Shown here: positions 46,651 through 59,670 of the stretch, in pieces
Position numbering within the stretch: position 1 is the stretch's first letter
Layout: the number at the start of each line of letters is the position of its first letter
Assembly (NCBI GenBank): GCA_023653785.1
Contig: JAMKCH010001651.1
Span: 1-64,000, forward strand
Reading direction: 5' to 3'
From: Ophioderma brevispina
Taxonomy: Eukaryota > Echinodermata > Ophiuroidea > Amphilepidida > Ophiodermatidae
DNA length: 64,000 nucleotides
Notes under the pieces: generated by a model
Told to the model about the DNA's origin: nothing
The model's input: the letters and a program-made list of their open reading frames with translations, nothing else
Database searches by the model: none
Position numbers and translations under genes: made by a program

Positions 46651-49109
46651 TTTTACTATACATCCACATATTCAATTCATCCGAATTATTTTTTTTGAAA
46701 GAAACATTTAATCTTGAGCTTAAAACCTTGAGCTTGATTTCAACTAAAAAGTGTTCAAATAGCAAATAATGCCAGAAAGCCAATATGGGTCAACCATTAA
46801 ACTTAGCAATTTTTCTTTAATGTCCATTTTTACAATATTACTGAATTCCCTCTTTCTGTGTTAATTTTTTATAACGTATCATTAATATTGAAGATAATTT
46901 GAATGGGGGTCTCAAACACTTTGACAATTTTTCATAAACATTATTTTAAATATATTTATTTCCGTCAATTTGAAGGAAAAAATCTACCATTCAAAAATGA
47001 CATTTCTAAAAAGGTTCTCAAGCATATTTATAAAAGGATTCAATTATTGTTTATTAACATATCATTTTATTACATATTGGTCCATGATTTACATAATTTT
47101 TTGGGGCAAAAAGTCATACCATTGGTTTTCCTGGAGGGCGAAAACAGACAGTGCTTTTGTTACTGTCATCCGTCATGTACGCAAGTAACAATACACATTA
47201 TTAGCCACTTGGGAATAACGTCAATAAGTTTATCAGTTGCCTTTATGTTTTCTGTAAAGGGAGCATCAAATTTGGATACTTAAAACACAAAAAATATGAA
47301 AACCAAAAATCGTTATAAGAAAAAAATAACATATTTTTTTTTCCTTTTTTAGGAAAAAAAAATGATTTTTGCAATAACAATAGCATGTTTTAAATCTTTG
47401 CTGGAACAACAGCCAGTCCCGAGATCGCTCAACATCTATCAATTTCCATCAATGGCTGGTGGTCAGTCATGTAACGGCATTGCGAAATTGATAAGTATTT
47501 TACTTTTTTTATAATCTGGTACCTAAATCATTCCTTCATATTTACAAGTCCAATAGCACAGAATCGTGCAGTCTAACATGGGCCACGAAACCTGAGCGTG
47601 TGAGTAGAAATCATGTAGTGCTTGTTTTGTATTCACGATAGATGGATTCATGCACGGATACGCATACTTCTACACGATTTTGTCGCAGTGGGTACATGCA
47701 TAGCGCCAGGCTCGCAAGCTTTTTAAGCATAGCATTTGCTACACAGGTTTCTTTCTGCCATTGGCTATGCAATTTTAAAGATTTGTACATTTGCCCATAC
47801 GTTTTCACACTATCAATATGAATCAAAGCAAAGCTTTGCAAAATGATAACACAAATAAAAATCCTAGCGCGAACGGCTGAATGGCGCTATCCAATGTCGA
47901 CTCGTTGTATTACGCCAATGTTACTAATAATTTGACGGAATTTCTTAAAATCGTGACAGAATTTGGATGAAGGCCCTGCTAAAGTTAATGCTTTTGATGG
48001 CAATGGGGCTAATGTTATGATCTTTGTGGCATCTTATGCAGATACCAAAATATGGCAGTTTTCACACTCGTGGCTACTATAGAGAATTGGTTAAAAGTTA
48101 CCCAAGGGTGAGAAGTGCTAATGTTACCATTCATTTTGCAATGTATCCGTTCCTTGACATGTCACATTAGCAAGTTTGTTATGTTTGTTTTTTACAGAAT
48201 TGGTAATATTACATTATGATTTTACCATGGTAAAACCTTGCTGCTTTTTGTAGTATTACAAGCCCTAGTAGACCAATCTGCAATACTTTGTTCTAATTTT
48301 TAAAAATTTTACACATTTCCTATATACTCCAATGGTATTCTCAAACTAATATCGTATCGTGGAAATAATTAAACTGAAAAAGTTATATTTTTTTCACCTT
48401 AAATTGAAAGTAGGGGTGCCTATGGAAAAGTTAAACTAGTTAACATTAACACATTAATAGAAATTATTTTTACCCCCTTGTGGTAGGTTTCTGGTCCCAT
48501 TATTGTGCTTTCTGTCATATCTTATTATTAACTTGTGGCATTGAACCTGGGGTGGATGGACTTTTCTTTTCTTTCCAGAAATTCATTAAAAAAGCTTTCA
48601 ATTGCTTATCCCACATCCTGTATGGTGTAGGTAATATTTATGGGGTTGATGTTTACACACAAATACTTGCTATATCAAAATAACACCAATTTCATTTAAA
48701 CTTTCGGTTGCAGTACTTTTAGTAACAATTCCAAGTAATTCAAATTAAAAAATTGAAATAATGAATCTCAGAGTGGAATTTTTCTTTAAAGTTTGTATGC
48801 CATTCTTTTTATCCCAAAATTTCATTGGTGTTGGGGTGCATTTTTTAATTTATATTTTTAGGGGAGGCAGACTGCTGGTCACCTTTCCAGTCTCAGTATG
48901 GGGACAATGTAAATTGGGCTTTAAAAATAATATTTATCATCTTAAAACAGATTTCTAAAGCCCTCTTGAGCTTGATTTGAACTAAAAAGTGTTAAAAAAG
49001 AGCATTTTCTTATCAACTTCTGGTGTTTTACCTTGGATGGGGGACTATTTCTTTTCCTTTCAGAAACTTGGGGGGGGGGGGGCGGGGTTCAGCTAATTGT
49101 CACAATTAG
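46651..49109. other. no gene seen
   Basis: A 126-codon plus frame at 46903-47283 has no motif I recognise. A G run with a single C lies near 49070-49087. Confidence 0.25.
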
Positions 49110-49200
49110 GTAAAAACCCTTAGGTAAAACATTTAGGTAAAACCTTAGGTAAAAACCCTTGTAACTCTGGTGGTTACCCGGGCTTGTGTACAGGTAAAAA
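49110..49200. repeat. short AGGTAAAACC repeat
   Basis: Five copies of TTAGGTAAAACC or AGGTAAAAACCC at irregular 14-20-base spacing, the last separated by about 40 bases. Confidence 0.6.
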
Positions 49201-49766
49201 CCCTGGTGTTGGATAAACAATGATATAAAAACCTAAGGATTTTAAAATTTGCACTTGTTGCTTTCAAAAATATAAAAGACACCCAAACCACATTAGCAGT
49301 TTGTGGAATCCCATTTTAAACTCAATGAAAATTTATAAATTAAAACGGTGCAGATTTAAATAATGCTCACCTATGCAGATAACGTGACTGACATGCTCCA
49401 AAGGAAACCTGTGTGTATGCCAATGACACCTTTACAGGGATGGGAGACAATCAAATAAGCTAATCTGTCAGGCATGATTAATTATACCATTAAGGTTACA
49501 CACAAATTTGATCAGATAATAATTAATGACTTCAGATATTCAAATTTGACCAACTTATGGTGCATTGCATTTTTTTTTAATTTATGACTTTTGTTCAGGT
49601 GAATAATAAACAAAGATGGTGAAAAATTAGTGTTTCCAATAAATTACCATTCCAGACTTTTCCCTGTGGCTTTACCCTAATCTTCCAGGATTGGTCAGCA
49701 TGACTAATTTAGTCCATTCAAAAAAAGATGGAACATGACCTCATCCTGCACAGTTACAGTTTTCAC
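49201..49766. other. no gene seen
   Basis: No supported features. Confidence 0.25.
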
Positions 49767-50377
49767 TACACTCTAAATGAAACGGACGCATTCTAGTTTT
49801 TAACACCAGAAGGTGTTAAGCTATTTTAAGTTTATCTTAAAGGCATTTCTTGGAAATATTTAACCATATTTCCATTTTTATCAGTAACCTGTGTCCAAAA
49901 ACATGTGAAAAGTGGTTAATTACATTTATTACACTTGACTTTAATTTGCTCACTAGTGTTAAACAAATGAACACATATTTGAGCTATATTTCATGCATTC
50001 AAATGTAACAGTTTTTGAACACTTGACAGTGTTAAGTGAAAAAGTGTTAAAAAAGTGTTCTAGCACGTGTTCTAGAACACTCAGTATTAAACAGCTGAAC
50101 ACATAAGGATGCGTTCAAATGTAACAGTTTTTGAACACTTGAGGGTGTTAAATTGAAAAAGTGTGAGCAAAATGTGAACACTTGCAAAACTTAAGTGGAT
50201 TAAAGTCAAGTGTTATAAGTGTAATTAACCACCTTTCACATGTTTTTGGACACAGGTTACTGATAAAAAAGGAAAAATTGTTAAATGTTTCCAGCATATG
50301 CCTTTAAGATGAACTTAAAATAGTTGAAAACCTTCTGGTGTTAAAAATTAGAACGCGTCCGTTTCATTTAGAGTGTA
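49767..50377. mobile_element. 611-bp element with 179-bp inverted arms
   Basis: Arms at 49767-49945 and 50199-50377 are near-complementary: TACACTCTAAATGAAACGGA at the ends, then AACACCAGAAGGTGTTAA-type, CCTGTGTCCAAAAACATGTG and ACACTTGACTTTAAT. If TA is the target site the ends are CACTC, as in several Tc1/mariner-like miniature elements. Between the arms, CAAATGTAACAGTTTTTGAA occurs twice (near 49999 and 50117), and words such as AACACTT and GTGTTAA recur. No transposase frame. Confidence 0.85.
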
Positions 50378-51440
50378 TGAGTTACAATATGCTCATCCAC
50401 TAAGGACACAGTTCAGTGGGTTGTACTTGTAAATACATTGACATGAACTGACCTTGTGTGATCTGGATATCATTTATTATACCCAAAAATCAGGGGGTGT
50501 ATTTTCTAAATACACTGGTGAATGGAAGGTACTGAACTGTGCCAAGGGAATTGAGATTTTACTAGCTCATAGTGTTTGTACTTCACCCCATGTACAGGGG
50601 CATAACAGGGGCTACTTGTCAGAGGGAGAAATTTTCTGGTTTTGAATCAGATTTTCCCTGTTGGATGCGGTTTTAAGGCAGATTTTCTGAAAAATTTCAT
50701 GGTGAGCAGGCAAAAAAGGACTGATTTAGCACCCCACCGTGTCCCCCCACCTGTTATGCTTCTGCCTATGTATTCACAATTGAAGTTTAACTGTATAGTG
50801 AACAGACTTTAGCTCCCTATTATGTTACAGACTTGCATTCTGTGTGGTTAATGAGGGTCAAAGGTGAGGTTTCATCTTTCAGTGAACACACAGTAGTCAT
50901 CAACTTGTCTCCATCACAGAATACAGGTTTGTATCATGAACAAATTGGTGAAGAGACAAACTGAGCATGAATTGATGTCTACTGACATCAATGGTGTGCA
51001 TAGTAGCTGTGGCATTGTGTAGACAATTGAATTTGGATATTTTCTGATAGTTATTCTAACATTATTTTGTGAATATTTTGCATTCCATTAGAAGTTTGAA
51101 ATAAGAAAAAAATGCAAAATTACCCCCTTTTTGTATATTTTCTTAATCTTGTGATCTCACACAACTACTATGTACGCTCGTGGCTTGAAATGTCTTGAGA
51201 ATGGCCTCGGAGAACAGGTGTGCACAAAATTCTATACGCTTTAGGGGTTTGCTTCATGCACATTTACAGTGTGAGAACATTCTGGTGTTGACATTGATTT
51301 CAATGAACCATTGGCTAGCCTAAAGGGATTTGTTAAAGGTAGGCTGAATCCATGGCAGTGTAATTTGGAGTATTGTTTCCTCTCACTGCAGTTCAAAGGT
51401 TCATTTGGATTGCCATCTATGGTGGTGTTGAAGGTAGAGT
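50378..51440. other. no gene seen
   Basis: No supported features. Confidence 0.25.
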
Positions 51441-51568
51441 TCGAGGGTTTACTGCAAGAAGGCCTCATAGCTGCCATTTGACAGTTGTGTTCTTATTAAG
51501 TGTTGCACCTGCCACATCTAACACCTGGCAGCTATTGCAGATAGGGCCTTTTTGCCCTAAATCCTCGA
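51441..51568. mobile_element. MITE, family G copy 3
   Basis: TCGAGGGTTTACTGCAAGAA at the left and the complement of TCGAGGATTTAGGGCAAAAA at the right, with a GCTGCCATTTGACAGTTGTG loop region like the other copies. It lacks the CCATCTGCA stretch in the left arm, a small deletion. Confidence 0.8.
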
Positions 51569-51882
51569 GTTGATTCTGCTGTATTGATTCTGCTGTATTG
51601 GCAGTGAAGGGGCTAGGGAGGAATTGTAAATCTATGGGGAAGATTCTCAAGCTGTTCAGGTGATGAGAAGATTGAGAAGTAAACTCTAATGGGAGGGAAC
51701 ATGTGTGAGCCTATGCGAGGAGAACACAGAAAATGATCAAGAAAGAGTACATTTTGTCAGTTGCATTTTTTGTGTCACTTGCAAAATTTGCAGGAGGCAC
51801 ATACTAATCCAAAATCTGTATGTCTGCGTGTGTGTGTTAAGGTTTTGGTTAACCTTTTTCAAATTGCTTCTGCTTGGACACC
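51569..51882. other. no gene seen
   Basis: Only an 11-base direct repeat (ATTCTGCTGTA) just right of the MITE near 51573-51600. Confidence 0.25.
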
Positions 51883-51886
51883 TTAA

Positions 51887-52225
51887 AGTCTGACTCAGAG
51901 ATTTCGAAATATTATTTTTTTGAAAAATAGTCAACTAGAACTAAAGATAGTAACCTAAAATGCACAATTCCGAAATTTGAGATGAATCGGATTTTTCGTT
52001 TGATGCAGTGAACATTTATGTGTAGTATTACGTCCCATAGGATACTGTGTATAACAAAAATTCCGGATCCGGAATTTTATAACAAAGTTGTGATTTTCTA
52101 TATGAAGGAATTCGATTTAAGCTTAGCAATTTCACACAGTGATTAGTATATGGACAAGCATTATGTACATGCAAAAACCCCGATTTTTTGAGGGCCCCCT
52201 CCTCAGGAAATCTCTGAGTCGGCCT
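51887..52225. mobile_element. TTAA-type MITE, family E copy 2
   Basis: Flanked by TTAA on both sides (51883-51886 and 52226-52229). The left end AGTCTGACTCAGAGATTTC pairs with the right end, whose complement is AGGCCGACTCAGAGATTTCC. It is 339 bases long, and the body matches 36637-37001. The intact TTAA pair at this copy defines the target site for the family. No coding sequence. Confidence 0.8.
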
Positions 52226-52229
52226 TTAA

Positions 52230-53827
52230 TTCCAATTGCCACCAAGCTCAGGTCATATGGTGCATCACGGCCACTTGTTTGTCATAGTATGGTTAAAGGT
52301 CACATGCCAAGGTCAAAGGTCATTAGAGGTCAACTTATGCTGAGTGAAGGAAAGGTGGATTGTGAAAGCAGGTGACACTAGTGGTTCAAGAACCACCTGA
52401 TTGTTGTGGTTAATTAAGAAATAAATGGGGAAGAAAATAAGAACAGTGTGGTAGCTGCAGGACTAATTCAAGGATTCCTGGAACCCTATCAGCTCCTAAT
52501 CTTACCTTGAGAGATTGACACCTAATATGCTTAATTCTGAAGTTGCAGATGAAATCACCATGGTGATATTGTAAGTGATTGGGTCTGTACACACTGACCC
52601 ATAGACCACCATTTTGTAAGGATGTTGGAGATGAGTAGGCCTATGTGTTACCGAACAAAATATGTTTTTTGTGGATTCATTTACACGAGAGTCGCCCGAT
52701 GTTGAGATGTTGATATACATGTTATACCAACTATTGTGTATGACAGGGTTAGAGATGGAGGGGGATGGGGCGGTGAGGTTGAAGATTGTCCAAATAATCC
52801 ATGATATGAATATTTGAGCATTTTCTTTAAAATATAAGCAACCCGTGTCCCCCATTTGTGATTTTTTTCACTGTTGTATTGGAAATTGTTGATATAAAGT
52901 CTCCTGCAAATGCCTAAGCTAAAATTGACATAGTTTTTTTTATGAATTATTGATGTCTAAATACTTTTATCAATTTTGCACAAAAAAAATGCAAAATTCT
53001 GCTAAATAAATGTGATGTGATCAAGCAAAATGAGTCGGAAGTCGCAAATATTGATTTTGAGATATAGCCAAACAAAGGAGAAAATGTCTTTTGTTTCCTA
53101 TTGTTTTTGCCAACCTTCAACTGATCATATCTTTGGAATTAATTGGTCTTGTCAAGGGGATTTCACAGCAAATGTAGGCTTTTTAATGGTGCACACAGTT
53201 ACATGGAAAGTTACAAATCCATCTGACCGACTTCAGACTCATTTTGTTGATCCCATCACAAATACCAACACGCCATTAATAATCTGAGATTGTGTGGAAC
53301 TTTTGACCAAAAGTGGGCATTGCTGTGTTGTCATTCATTGTAATTGACGCTCTGACAAAAACAAGTCTTGAAAGGGTCACCGGAAATTGTTGACATTTTT
53401 GCGTCACTCACAAACGGTCATGCTAAATGGGGACTTCATTCACCCAAGGGTTTTTGTGTGGTCTGCAATAATTCAAGAAAGCACATAGGATTAGCGCTGG
53501 GCATGTCTGTGTGTGTGTCTGTGATCAAAATGTTAACCCTTAATACTATTGTCATGCATATGAGTTCCTATGGGCTATGGAAATGTAACTTGGTGGAAGG
53601 AGGGGGCAGGTTGGGTGATATGTTGTGACCTCCTGTGACCTTGGTGACATGATGTCACCTTCGACCCCATTCAAAACGCGAGGCAGACGACATCCCGGTC
53701 CGGGGACCGCAATGTTTTTTTTGACGGAGGATAGGCAAAATCCGCTTATGAAATGGCAATGTCTGGATGTATGTAAGGGTGTGTACGTATGTAAGGGACG
53801 TATGTTGTGTGGTGTGTGTCTGGACAC
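52230..53827. other. no gene seen
   Basis: A 117-codon minus-strand frame (52502-52855) is not recognisable. Higher CpG around 53650-53730. Confidence 0.25.
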
Positions 53828-54215
53828 AAAGTCAACATTTTTTTCCAGGTTGAGCTAGAGTAACCCAACTTAGATATATTGTAGGAGGGCACAAGCCCCT
53901 ACTAACCGATGTAACCATCCCCCTAGTGTCCTCCCATGGTCTGACAGGGGGTGGGGAAATGTCAAAAGTCAACATTTCACAAAAAGGGTAAACATTTGGC
54001 CATACTTTTTCAGAAGAGTACTCAAACTTAGTTATATTGTAGGAGAGCACAACCCCTACTTTACCATTTATCGCTCCCCCAGGTAATCCATTCCCCTCAG
54101 GGCGCCTCCCCTGGTCTGACAGGGTGGGGAAATTCAAACAGGTCAACATTTCCCAAAAAAAGTCAATTTTTTTCTGAGATGAGTTAGAGTAGCCCCAACT
54201 CAATATAATTTTATG
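53828..54215. repeat. diverged tandem repeat, about 160-bp period
   Basis: GTCAACATTT, AGAGTA-CC-AACTTAG, TATATTGTAGGAG, GCACAA-CCCCTACT, a CCTCCC-TGGTCTGACAGGG stretch and TGGGGAAAT occur twice in order; a third unit begins near 54161 and fades. The 123-codon minus-strand frame across it is a by-product. Confidence 0.75.
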
Positions 54216-56320
54216 TCTATAGACTGAAAGTTTTTAGACCTATGCCTTTGATAAGCCTCCTAGGCGACTAGCCTTTTTGAAGGCTTTGATATTTATTCAA
54301 TTGTGTGAGTCCCGCCCTCTCTGGACCGCTCAAAGCTGAGTCGTACTCAAAGCTTTTCGCAAATATTTCCTTTTCTCTTTGTTACTCATTGATTTTCGGG
54401 ATGAATTCTTCCGAACTAATAGCGATCGTTGATTGGTTCAATGATGATGTCATCTTTCGCTTAAAATAGTTCCCGAATAACGAGTTTATTGGAACTACAT
54501 CAATAATCCATTTCAATTTTGGTTTTGGTAAAGACATTCAAAAACAAAGCGAGTAGCAGCTATGACACCAGGATCCTGATACCGCTAAGCTGTGGATGTA
54601 AAATGGCGAAACACCTTGCTGCTGTGAAAACGGCCTCGGTGAATCAATCGTTTTTTCATCCTGTGAAGGATCCGGTGTAGGATTTTCGAGCTAGCTGCAC
54701 AACTGTACTGTGGCTGAGATATGACTATGACTTAGTGCCTCAGAACGTATTTGAAGCTATGGCTACGTTTACTGAGGATACGTTTACTATTTGTGAATTC
54801 AGTCATTGTAGTGAACGATGTTTTTGTAGTACACGTAGTTTCATTGCATCTTCAGGCCATGGTATCGGACGAAAGTTTAAGCCTTAAGAATTGTGCAGTA
54901 TGTTGGAGGTGCCTTGTCAATATGTCATGGTAATTCCGCGAGGTAAGTTCGTGTCTGGTGCGTGTCCCCCCCCAAATTCTCGGTGGTGAATTGTGACTAG
55001 ACTTCATTTCTGGCTTGAATTTTGGATGTTCGCACCTGTCCCCCACTTTGGCGGGGCATGATGATACAAACTGGTCAGGATTCCTCATTTAAGTTAATGT
55101 TCAAAATCAACTTGTCATGTCTGTGCGCATGGGAGTGGCAATTTTGACTGGTACTGCAGTAGCTAATATTGATAAAATGACCGACGTATGCCCTAGTCTA
55201 ATATTCAGTTGTTTGTGGCAGGTAAGGTGGGAAAACTTTTATCTACTGGGAGACTTTTATTTGGCAAGCTGGGCTACAACTACCCATCTGCCATCTACAT
55301 ACCGTACGGACTCACTCACACTCGCAGCTGTCAAGCACTTCCTCGAGTGAACTATTTTGCTTTGAACGTATGCTAATTGAGGCGTGCAAAAATCGATATG
55401 GTAATTTTGACTGGCGACGTCATCGATATGACAGTATCCTGAAAACGTTGTCATTCGATGCTTACGATGACGACATCCTTTTGATTGACCCATTATGCTT
55501 GCACAGGAAATACCAATTTTCGTAAAACGCTTCGGCGCTCGGCCTCGCGCCTTTAACTGGCAGTTAAAGATAATGTTTTTTTTTATATTTTGTTTGCACA
55601 TTTCGAGTCCGGGCCGTGACAGTCTAAACATTTTTTTACAAGAACTATTTACCAGTGTACTACAATAGTGTTGTAATTCTTTAGGGATTGAAATTTTCAT
55701 CATCGTGAGTCCACCATTCTCTTATGATTGTTGGGTAAAATCCTGGTGTGGACACAGGGTTGTACGCTACAGTTGGGCGTGCAGCCGTCCACTACTCCAA
55801 ATTTTTACCCACCCCCACCACCACTATGGTAAATTTGTTGCTACCAACCATCACTTAAACTGAAAAAGATATGTGTAGCACAAGACGTTATTGAAAATTA
55901 TTTAAATTTCTCTCATTATTGATGAATTTCTTGAAAACCTGCCCAGCATGCAAAGAGTTCGGCTACAACCCTGATGTACTCTACTTTCATAGTGCTACCA
56001 TGTGGGAGCTCCACCTAACAGAAATGGCATCTTCATTTCTGTTGAGCTTGTACATGGCTGTATGTTTGAAAACTGTCACAAAATTGTATTCATGTCTCGG
56101 TTTAGACATGTCTTTATTAATGAGAAAAACAAAGCTATAATCGGTGCTCAGCTGGACAGCATGTGAGTTTTGGTGTATGAAAGCTGGTTTAAGACGTGTC
56201 TTGATCTTGGTGTGTGTCTCCTATTAGGGATGACTTGTCTGAAGATGTGTCTAAATGATGGGGGGGGGGGGACTTTTCAGTAGTTCTCAAAAATTGGGGC
56301 TTTTTATAGACAAATTTTCA
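54216..56320. other. no gene seen
   Basis: CpG is somewhat richer from 54300 to 55560. An ATG at 54603 opens a 25-codon frame ending at 54680 in a fair start context, but nothing identifies it as coding. Minus-strand frame 55257-55703 (148 codons) is unrecognised. A G run occurs at 56260-56271. Confidence 0.25.
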
Positions 56321-58245
56321 GTGGATGGCTGGATGGATGGAGGGAAGGATGGATTGATGGATGAGGGGGAGGGGGCATGCATGGATGGATGGAGGAGGAT
56401 GGATGGATGGATGGATGGATGGGTGGTTGATGGAGGGAGGAGGGAAAGGGGAGGGAGGGAGGTGTGGAGTGAGGGAATGGCTTTTTGGAGGCGGGAGAAG
56501 GGAGGCTGTGGCGGTGCTGGAGGGATGTCTTTAGTGGGAGGAGGAAGGGCGTGATTGATTTAGGGAGTGGAGTGGGAGGGATGGAAGGGGGTATGGAGGG
56601 AGGGATGGATGGATGTGATGCCTGGATTGCTGGATGCCTGATGGCGATTTTATGCCGGTGGATGCCGGGATGGATGCCTGATGGATGCCGGGTGGATGCC
56701 TGATGGATGCCTGGACTTGATGCCGGGATTGATTCCGTGATGGAGATGCCGCCGGGATGGATTCCTGGATTGATGCCGGGATGGATGCCTGGATGGATGC
56801 CGGTGGAGTGGTGGATGCCGGGATGGAATGCCGGGAGGATGGATGCCGGGATGGAGCGGGATGGAGGGATACCGAAGATTGGATGGATGGATACCGGGAT
56901 GGATGGATGCCCAAGGATGGCTGGATGCCTGGATGGTGGATGCCCGGATGGATGGATTGATGCCGGGATGGATGCCGGATGGATGAAGGTGCCGGATGAT
57001 GCCGGGATGGATGGATGGCATGCCGGGATGAACCCTGGATGGAGGGTGCCTGGAAGGATGGATGGATGGATGCCGGGATGGATGGATGGATACGGGATGT
57101 ATTCCGGGATTGATGGATTGAGGCCTGGATGGATGCCTGGATGATGGATTGCGCGTGATGGATTGAATGGAGCCTGATGGATGCCGGATGGATGGATGCT
57201 GGGATGGGTGGATGCCGGGATGGATGCCGGGATTGATGATGGATGCCGGGATGGATGCCGGGATGGATGGATGCCGGAGGGATGGATGCCGGGATTGGAT
57301 GCCGGGATGGAATGGATGGATGCCGGGAATGGATGTGCGGATGCCGGGATGGTGCCGGGATGGATGAAGGATGCAGGTGGATGCCGGGATGGATGGGTGA
57401 TGCCGGATAGATTCCGGGATGATGGTGGATGCCGGGATGGATGCAGGGATGATGGATGGATGCCGGGATGCTGCCGGGGATGGATGGATGGATCCGGGAT
57501 GATGATGCTGGGATGGGATCCAGGATGGATGGATGAGATGCCGGGATGGATGAGGGATGGATGCGGGAATGGATGCCGGGATGATGGATGCCGGGATGGA
57601 TTGGATGCCGGGATGGAGGCCTGGATGGGTGGATGCCGGGATGGATGATGGATGCCGGGATGGATGCCGGGATGGGTGGATGGATGGATGCCGGAGGATG
57701 AGGGATGGCGGGAGGGATGGCCGGGATGGGATGGATGGGCCGGCATGGATTCCGGGATGGATGATGGATGCCGGATGGATGGATGGATGCCGGGATGGAT
57801 GCCGGGATGGATGGATGATCGGATAATGCCGGGATGGAGGTGGATGCCGGGATGGAATGCCGGATGGATGGGTGGATGCCGGATGTGTGCGGATGGATGA
57901 TGGATGCCCGGGTGGCTGCCGGGATGGATTGATTGATGCCGGGATGGAGGATTGATGGATGGAGGAGGGATGATGGATGATGCGGGATGGATGCGGGATG
58001 TATGTGTATGCGGGATGATGCCGGATGGTGGAGCCGGGATGGATGCCGGATGGATGGATGGATGCTGGGGATGGATGCCGGGATGGAGGTTCCGGATGAT
58101 GCCAGATGGATGATGCCGGGATGATGCCGGAATGGATGGGTGGATGCCGGGATGGATGCCGGGATGGAATGGATGGATGGCCGGGATGGTCCGGGATGGA
58201 TGGATGCCGGTGGTGCCGATGGATACCGGGATGGATGGATGGGTA
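56321..58245. repeat. 1.9-kb GGAT / GGATGCCGGGAT array
   Basis: The left third is mainly GGAT and GGAG-type tetramers. From about 56620 rightward the array mixes a 12-base unit GGATGCCGGGAT with one or more extra GGAT. Indels and substitutions are frequent. On the complementary strand both units lack stop codons in every frame, which produces frames of 655, 577 and 532 codons (repeats of His-Pro-Ser-Ile/Ala) in all three phases. These are not genes. Each long unit contains a CCGG site, so the block is a dense local cluster of CpG in AT-rich surroundings. Confidence 0.95.
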
Positions 58246-59402
58246 CATGGTGAAGAAACTTCAATTAGCACCTCTCTGCATCTAAACCAGGGAACCTAAA
58301 TAAATCCGGGATAGACCTCGATCAACGAGTGGATGCATACTGCCCACTGATCTGCTAACGCATTCCCAATTACGTCATACTGCATAAATCATCAAGGTTG
58401 ACTTATCGTACTGGGGCGCTATTACTATGGCAATAATATTATCCTGAAAAGAAAAGCTAAAAATTTTATGTTTTTACATGTTAAAGTAGTTTTTTGTTCT
58501 AAATGATTAAGAGGCCATCAAATTTAGGGTTGGGATTTTTCCGTTTTATGGTAAAATTATGATACGATATAGAGCTACATTATGATTTACAACACTCTCC
58601 GCTAGGTGGTATTGATCATTTTGCGCAACCGGCGATGATATCACCCTTTTTGGGTTTTTATTTTCAAGATTCATCTCACAGCGTTAACTATGCCTGCAAA
58701 TCGTATTTGTAAAACAAGTGTCACCCCCGCCTTCTAACCGATTGCAGGGTGATAACATGATGCGGTAATATGCTGTACCGGTATGGATAGGTATGAATGA
58801 CAAAACCTCATTTGCATATTTTCAATGAAATGATATTAACCACTATCCCATTTCACCAATTGGTTGAACAGAGTGTGTTTCATCTACCGGCATAATTATT
58901 GTTAAATAACTGTTCCCAATTTGGGTAATGAAAGCAAAGAAATTGGGGACTTTTATGACAGTGATAGGAAATATAGGGGTCTGTGTTGAAAAGCGTACTA
59001 AAAAAAAGGCATTTGTACTTTAAAAAACAAGAGTGCCCACAGGGTCAACGAAGAGCTGAGCACAAAATGGGCTAAGTGATGGGGCCTATTAAACCAGAAT
59101 GTGGGCGCAAGTAGTAGATCAATTTGACAGATCTAATCCAAAATACCTCATATTTTTATAGGTTCATGTCAGTTTATCAGGTAAATATCAATCAATTTTC
59201 TATGGTCACGGCTCAGTAATAAATCGGTAAGTGTATACCTTGGTGGGCACATTTGGCACATATAAACATGAAATTGATTGCTTATTATACAGTTCAAATA
59301 CAACCTGGAATCTTTAGTTGTATTTTCATTGACCCATTTTGACATGGAATTTGGAGCAGTTCATTGACACATTTCAGGTTAACTTGTAAAATATACTATC
59401 AA
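58246..59402. other. no gene seen
   Basis: No supported features. Confidence 0.25.
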
Positions 59403-59670
59403 TGTATATGGTCACGTGAGTGCAAGAAGGTTGTAAGTAGAATAGCTGCCATGTGATAAGTGCTGCCATGCATTAGGGTGACTTTCAATTGATCTTTCCT
59501 TGAGTCAGTGTCTCTTTGAATGGTTTTCAGGTGACTCGACTCATCACCTGAAGAACCATTTCAAGAGCCACTGACCAAAGACTTGGCATAATAGTAGGTT
59601 TGATGGAAATTTCTGACAAATGGCAGCTATTGCACTTATTATGATCTTCTTGCAATCACATGACAATACA
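59403..59670. mobile_element. MITE, family G long variant (copy 4)
   Basis: The outer arms TGTATATGGTCACGTGAGTG (left) and TGTATTGTCATGTGATTG (complement of right) continue into GCAAGAAGG and AATAGCTGCCAT, words shared with the shorter copies at 28948, 45334 and 51441. The centre has a second hairpin: TTGAATGGTTTTCAGGTGA against TCACCTGAAGAACCATTTCAA. Length is 268 bases against about 140 for the others. Confidence 0.75.

Noticed and set aside
46903..47283. 126-codon plus-strand frame
   Set aside because: AT-rich, Phe/Ile/Lys-rich composition as expected for a random frame; no domain.
55257..55703. 148-codon minus-strand frame
   Set aside because: It has no recognisable motif and no splice or start evidence. 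Length alone is not enough in AT-rich DNA of this size.
56304..58271. Minus-strand frames of 655, 577 and 532 codons rich in His, Pro, Ser, Ile
   Set aside because: All three phases of the same strand are open because the repeat units contain no stop codon. Composition follows the GGAT/GGATGCCGGGAT array exactly, and there is no start context or domain.
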